Source of the DNA: Euplotes cf. woodruffi 2 WChen-2021
Taxonomy: Eukaryota; Ciliophora; Spirotrichea; Euplotida; Euplotidae
NCBI GenBank assembly: GCA_021441665.1
Contig: JAGYYN010006589.1
Location: forward strand, 1 to 22,671
Reading direction: 5' to 3'
DNA: 22,671 bases
The position numbers and the translations under genes are program-made. This document shows, in pieces, positions 18,303 to 22,671 of this stretch. The stretch's first letter is position 1; every line of letters starts with the position of its first letter. The notes beneath the pieces are model-generated. The model saw nothing but the letters and a program-made list of their open reading frames with translations. It ran no database searches and was not told the DNA's origin.

Positions 18303-18940
18303 CAAAAGCGAATGAAGCGATCGGTGGCGTCTTTCCAAATCAATTGATCTTTGAATCTAATCAAAATTTGTAAAAGAAACTTTAATTTTTCCAAACCGAT
18401 TAATGAGTTTTTTGAATTAATACAAAATTATTGAGAATTATACAGCAAAGTTATAATATTTATCATTTTCAAAAAATGTAAATTTTTTATTTTTCAGTTG
18501 ATTTTTTATTTAAAATCATTATAAAATAAAAAATATTTTTATTCTGGCTAAATTCTGAATCATTCTCGATTGAGAATAAAATAGATAAAAATAAATAACT
18601 CTTCTGGATTAAAAAATTACTGGCATTTATCAATTAATAATTTAAAATAATTTAATGCTGTAGTTTGACATTATAAAAGTGTAAAAAATTTAATGATTAA
18701 AGTTAAACCAACTTTTAAATCGAAATGTAGCAGTTGCTTATTTATTATTTCTTTTAAAGCCGTTTAAAATATCAGAATCACTTGCTCGTTGACTGAATCT
18801 AACTTCTCTTGTCCAAATGAAGAAGTTACTTATTAACCACTGCAGTTGCACATGCTTAGATAGCAGTAATAATGTAAACTATCAGCAGTCTTTTTCTCGA
18901 TTTCCTTTGCTTATATAAGCAAAACCAGATTTAAGCAAGT
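18303..18940. other. Unassigned region between genes I and J
   Basis: About 640 nt. The part 18350-18710 is AT-rich with no long frame. On the minus strand about 18760-18880 is open and coding-like (FFIWTREVRFSQRASDSDIL) and ends at an AAA-TAA in the usual shift context. Read +1 it continues to an AAA|GTTGGT that is in phase with the TAG|ATT upstream of gene I. This may be a missing upstream exon of gene I. Confidence 0.4.
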
Positions 18941-19498
18941 TTAATTAAAAATACTGCTGATACTCATGATTTTTTCAATTTTAGTATCCAAATGCATATC
19001 TGGATGCTTTTGAGCTAATCTGGATTTTTAAAAACAGCGAAAATTGATTGTAAACCTAACCTTATATTTTTGAGCAAGTATTCACTTCACTCTTTAAACA
19101 TCCAGTTTTGGTGTCTTCACAAGTTTTTGTGAATCACCGCGACTGCTGCTTTATTACTGATATTTTGCTTCAGCGTGAATTTTGGTTTAAAAATCTCATT
19201 TTTCTTGATATCATTAATTCAGCTTTGTTTGTCGCTATTTTGAATAAATAGCTTCTTTGAATTCTTCTTGTTCGGCGATAGACTGACGGTCAGATCAGTT
19301 CTAAAAATCGAGATTGAATTAACCCTCCGTCCAGAGCTCAGCCCACAAAGAAATCAGCAGCGGCGACTGTTATAACTAAACCCCGTATTACTTAGTTTTG
19401 TGTTTCTTCTTGTTTAAATACACTATTTTTGGCTTCTTTTTGGCGTCGGCTCGAGCGATAGTTTCCTTTCCCGAGTAGGCAGACTCTTGCGTCCGCAT
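18941..19498 (-). CDS. Gene J: basic Cys-containing protein, 5' end unresolved
   Basis: Exons: 19498-19392, 19366-19056 and 19014-18941, with introns of 25 and 41 nt joined in phase. From Met 19498 the product is 163 aa: a Lys-rich start (ARADAKKKPKIVYLNKKKHK), a segment NRRCCFLCGLSSGRRVNS, and a helical C-terminus (AVAVIHKNLCRHQNWMFKEC) ending SISSIFN. Several Cys codons are TGA. The frame is open and coding-like for about 95 codons upstream of this Met (for example SNCGVQTEEVELKSSQS) up to about 19784 with no other ATG, so the real start must lie in an unidentified upstream exon or be non-obvious. No family is recognised. Confidence 0.55.
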
Positions 19499-19878
19499 GC
19501 TATTTTTCTTTACCGTTTTTTGGTTGGTATTACAGCTCTGGCTGGACTTTAATTCTACTTCTTCCGTTTGGACTCCACAATTGGAAATTAGGGTTTTATC
19601 TTTATTAATAATAAATCAATTTTGATAATGAGTATGCAGAGGATTGATGGTATTGCCAACGAAGCAAATTATATATAATAGACTCAAACTGCAGATCGGC
19701 TGGATGACTACTGATTCACTAACTAATAAACAAAATAATCTTCGATGTGAATGTGGGTCAATAAAAAATAATTTGGATCGATTTTTTTACTAATAATGGA
19801 AATGATATAAATTTAGGTAAAAAAGATCGTGGTACTGTATTAAAAAATTGAGTTTTACTCAATATTGAATAATAAGCA
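19499..19878. other. Gene J upstream open frame and K/J spacer
   Basis: The minus-strand gene J frame is open from about 19784 to 19499 without a Met. The rest (about 19785-19878) is AT-rich and includes the 3' flank of gene K. A plus-strand TATTGAATAA at 19863-19872, one base off the preferred breakage consensus, lies 7-16 nt beyond the gene K stop. Confidence 0.45.
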
Positions 19879-20677
19879 TTATGCAGTCTTTTTAGGATTC
19901 CTTTGTCTCCTTAAGTTGCGTACTAAAGAATGCAAAGAAGTACCTATTACTAAAACTTCATTGAAGACGTACATCAGGTCGTTTTCGATGAATTTTTTAC
20001 CTTGGTTTAGTATTTCCTCATCAGACTCGTAATCGTCGTCCCGATATCTTAATGTCAGTTTCTTTTGTAGCAGAGTTGTATCAAGATTTATATCGTTTTC
20101 TCGATAGCATCGAAACATCCTTTTTCTTCCGTTGCTTTTATTTAAAGTAAATATGTTGTTCTTTTACTAAAGTCGTGAGCCTTCTCTTGCTACGAGTCTT
20201 TTCAAAGTACTCGTTGATCTTGAAGTATCTTCCAGGCAAAGCTGGAAGCTCTTTCAAGTCATCCAAGCTCTTTTGAGAAAGACCCCATTTCGCGAGTGAA
20301 TTCTCACAGCGACTAATTTTTGTTGAATTATTACTAAATAATGTTTTCGGTCAAAAACTCGAGTTAAAAGTTAGTTGGTCCATCGTGATAGTGCTGAGTC
20401 CGCAGCTCGGATTAAGACACTCTTTAGACGGCGGGAACTTGCCAGAGTTCTCGATAAACGCCCTGACTGCATTATACCTCTTAGTCATCAAGACTTTTAA
20501 ATTACTTTCAGTGTCCATCGTCTTTCACGCCTCACTTGATTTCTTAGACTTTTCATTTTTCTTCTCAATCTTAGTTTTTGGCTTGTTGCCAACTGCTTTT
20601 GTGGATCTGTTGCGAGGGCGGACTGACCTGGTTGTCTTTTTACCTTTTGTAGCGACAGACTGTTGTTCAGTGATCAT
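19879..20677 (-). CDS. Gene K: basic protein of unknown function, one +1 frameshift
   Basis: Intronless. ATG at 20677-20675, AAA-TAA shift at 20143-20138, stop TAA 19881-19879, giving 265 aa. The first 45 residues are strongly basic (TTRSVRPRNRSTKAVGNKPK), as in nuclear or nucleic-acid-binding proteins. A middle part has four Cys (KECLNPSCG, FCPKT, SRCEN), followed by LAKWGLSQKSLDDLKELPAL, and the C-terminal third mixes acidic and basic stretches (DDDYESDEEIL). The Cys spacing suggests a possible metal site but matches no family I know. Two of the Cys codons (EAC, SFC) are TGA. Confidence 0.82.
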
Positions 20678-20983
20678 CAAAAAATATTATTTCAATTATA
20701 AACTACCAAGATTATTTAATATATGTAAAGTATGAATATATATATTCCTCGCTTTCACATTTCATAATATTTTGAGATTATTAATTATTCATCAAATCTG
20801 ATACAAAATTGATATATATATAAAATATAATCATCAAACTAAAGTAAATTATTTATTGTAGTTTTACTTAAATATTTGTTCATTCTCGCTTATATCAAAT
20901 CCCGATTCCACCGATTCTATCTTGAATATCAAAAGCAAATATTATAAGATATCTGTTGCAAATTTGAATAAACAAAAGTAAAT
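20678..20983. other. AT-rich spacer between genes K and L
   Basis: About 300 nt containing the breakage-like motif at 20688-20697 and TA-rich runs. No coding frame persists on either strand and no RNA gene is seen. Confidence 0.6.
20688..20697 (-). other. Match to Euplotes chromosome-breakage motif (E-Cbs)
   Basis: Reads AATTGAAATA on the minus strand, the same 10-mer as at 12633 and 13602 and an exact fit to HATTGAAaHH. It lies 11-20 nt upstream of the gene K start codon. Confidence 0.4.
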
Positions 20984-22359
20984 TTAAAATATGGTTCGGC
21001 CTGGCCGCATCGCCTTCATCTTCTTTTTGAAGTACAGTTCAGTCTCGTATAAGTTAAGCGAACCGCTAGCGGCTGTTGCAGCGACTTCCTTCTGTTTTCG
21101 AGGCGCGCGTCCGAAGGAATAGGAAATTCCTTTAGGCAGAGGAAACTCAGAGTAAGTCAGATCGTATCAGTTTCGATTTGTCTTCAGAAAACTCGGAATC
21201 ATGCAGTCTTTTCCAGTTGATTTCATTAAGTACGTCGGTACTGGGGACTTGCTGCAAAGAAATTCTTTATACTTTCCAAATGAAGTCTGGCGGTGAAAAG
21301 AGCTGCTGATCTCAGAACATTTCGTCGTTCGCTGAGAAAACTTCTTTTGCTCAAACCGATTGTAAATACCGAAAGTTTTACCTTCTTGGTCTTTGATATT
21401 CATAAAGTCGCTTCCAATTTTCGAGCTGTATCCAGCAGACCCACTGAAATCAGCGATCTTTTCGATTTCTCTATTTAAGCTGTTCTTGTTCGATTTTATT
21501 GCCGAGCGTTCCGTTGTGCAAGTTTAAGTGTTTATAAACCCGCTTGATCATCGTGTCTTTATTTCTTCTTCATTAATTTCATATTTGCGAATTCTTTGAG
21601 CTGAGGGTTTTTAACGAAGAAATCATCGTTGGAGAGAATATACTCGTCTTCATTAGTAATATTCAGCTTAAGAGGGAATATCTTCTTCGCTCTGTCAAAG
21701 TTCATCTGTCCGATGTTCATCCGCAGCTTATCGACGACGGGGATGTCGTCGTCAGAACATCGATCATCGATATCAGAAGAGTGCTGGTTTAGCAGGAACT
21801 TAGTCTTTTTGATAATCTGCGACTTTCTATTAGCAGTATTGGCATTTGAGGCTTTCTTTGAGTATCCAATCGATTCTCTAGAATCACAGCTGGCTTCGGT
21901 TTTAAAGTGATTCTTTAGCACTGTTGAGTTCCTGCTTGAGTACTTGACTGCTGGGGTGATGTAATTGCTAAAGCTGATCTCTCTCGCTTGTTCTCCTTTA
22001 AGCTTCAGTAGGTTCTTGCTGAGCTTTTCTCTTGACAGTTCAAGTCGAAATTTATTTATCGTCGCTCGGCTTGAGAGTCGAAGAATTACACGTCGTTTGG
22101 TTCAATATTCGGAATCCTTTAGTCGTGGTTTTTTTAAATCCGCCGGTGATATTTTTACTCTTCGATGACACTGAATTCTTAGAGCTGTCAAATGAAAACT
22201 GGCTGATGCTCTGCTTTCTGTTTGTAATCATCAAGTCCTCGTTTATAGCTTTGAAGGCATAACTTGAGTGTTCGCTAAGTTAAATAAGTTGTTCCTGCTT
22301 TTTTGCTTTTGCTTCAGCTGCATTAGGAAACTTTCGTTTGGTGTGCTGGCTGTCGTCAT
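20984..22359 (-). CDS. Gene L: protein of unknown function, 2 exons, three +1 frameshifts
   Basis: Exons are 22359-22264 and 22237-20984, with a 26-nt intron (GTTATG...ACGAG) that joins in phase; its AG is preceded by CG, unlike most acceptors here. Shift sites: AAA-TAA 22057-22052, AAA-TAA 21564-21559 and AAA-TAG 21476-21471. The product is about 448 aa. The N-terminal half is Ser/Asn/Lys-rich; an acidic segment (SDIDDRCSDDDIPVVDKLRM) lies in the middle. The C-terminal half contains PVPTYLMKSTGKDCMIPSFL and a Pro/Gly-rich end with KKKMKAMRPGRTIF. TGA 21169-21167 reads as Cys. The C-terminal block looks like the conserved part, but I cannot name a family. Confidence 0.8.
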
Positions 22360-22671
22360 CTGGATTTGGATTAGTTTTAATGGAATTTTAATTGGAGGTT
22401 ATTTGTTTGGAATGAGAATAGAATTGGAGTTATTTTAAGGCAATTTTTAAGCTGTTAGTAGAAACTTATTTTAAATCATAATAATTTGATTTAATTATAG
22501 TTAGAGTTTCTTTTTTGTTTAAAAATATGCTTTTAAAGCAAATTTAAAAGACTTGATATATAATCAACAAAAATTTCAATAAAACTATTCACAATTTTTC
22601 CCTTTAACCAATTTGATTATTTGATGAATCTCCTTAAACTTAAATATACCATTTCACTCAGTTTTCAATTT
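22360..22671. other. AT-rich right-edge spacer upstream of gene L
   Basis: About 310 nt with no persistent frame. A minus-strand frame overlapping the gene L start (NPDDDSQHTKRKFPNAAEAK) is open only from 22395 to 22282 and lacks a Met. A breakage-like motif lies at 22572-22581. Confidence 0.55.
22572..22581 (-). other. Match to Euplotes chromosome-breakage motif (E-Cbs)
   Basis: Reads TATTGAAATT on the minus strand, an exact fit to HATTGAAaHH, 213 nt upstream of the gene L start in otherwise featureless spacer. Confidence 0.35.

Noticed and set aside
22282-22395. Frame with NPDDDSQHTKRKFPNAAEAK overlapping the gene L start
   Set aside because: No Met, ends at TAA 22282-22280 and cannot be joined to gene L; the alternative frame begins with ATG and joins through a 26-nt intron.
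1-22671. Search for tRNA, rRNA, snRNA, CRISPR arrays, transposon terminal repeats or integrated viral genes
   Set aside because: No cloverleaf with A and B boxes, no conserved RNA landmarks, no regular repeats and no transposase-like or viral motifs were found by eye.

Overview
The window reads as nuclear DNA of a spirotrich ciliate of the genus Euplotes. Three observations lead there. (1) TGA is a sense codon for cysteine: in the ARL1 GTPase gene an in-frame TGA lies exactly where ARL1 proteins have Cys (RPYW-R-C-YY), while Trp in the same gene is TGG; TAA and TAG are the only terminators. (2) Many frames are broken at AAA-TAA or AAA-TAG and resume in the +1 frame after skipping the T, the programmed ribosomal frameshift known from Euplotes. 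I count 18 such sites in 7 genes. (3) The genes carry very short GT...AG introns, mostly 24-31 nt. All models below were decoded by hand with these rules.

Layout: partial divergent gene (-, left edge); coiled-coil gene A (+, 146-2353); AT-rich gap; coiled-coil gene B (+, 2814-5014); a PROPPIN/WIPI-type WD40 gene (-, 5076-6157) convergent with B; small acidic-to-basic gene D (+, 6263-7018); a G-rich stretch with a telomere-like motif; small ORF (-, 7597-7854); a very large coiled-coil gene E with five frameshifts (-, 8039-11458); mitochondrial ribosomal protein uL13m (-, 11635-12612); ARL1 (-, 12954-13493); an EF-hand-like/coiled-coil gene G (+, 13617-16025); gene I, basic and Ser/Lys-rich (-, 16329-18302); gene J (-, 18941-19498, 5' end unresolved); gene K (-, 19879-20677); gene L (-, 20984-22359).

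Three genes have recognisable housekeeping roles: PtdIns3P effector/autophagy (PROPPIN), Golgi trafficking (ARL1) and mitochondrial translation (uL13m). At least four others (A, B, E, G) are lysine/glutamate-rich coiled-coil proteins of the kind abundant in ciliate cytoskeleton and basal bodies, but no specific function can be assigned. There is no sign of an operon or joint pathway.

Euplotes somatic (macronuclear) chromosomes are normally gene-sized and capped with C4A4/G4T4 telomeres. Here about a dozen genes lie side by side with no telomere array, so a germline (micronuclear) origin is the simplest explanation. Several intergenic spacers carry close matches to the Euplotes chromosome-breakage motif HATTGAAaHH. 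No transposon, CRISPR array, tRNA or rRNA was recognised.
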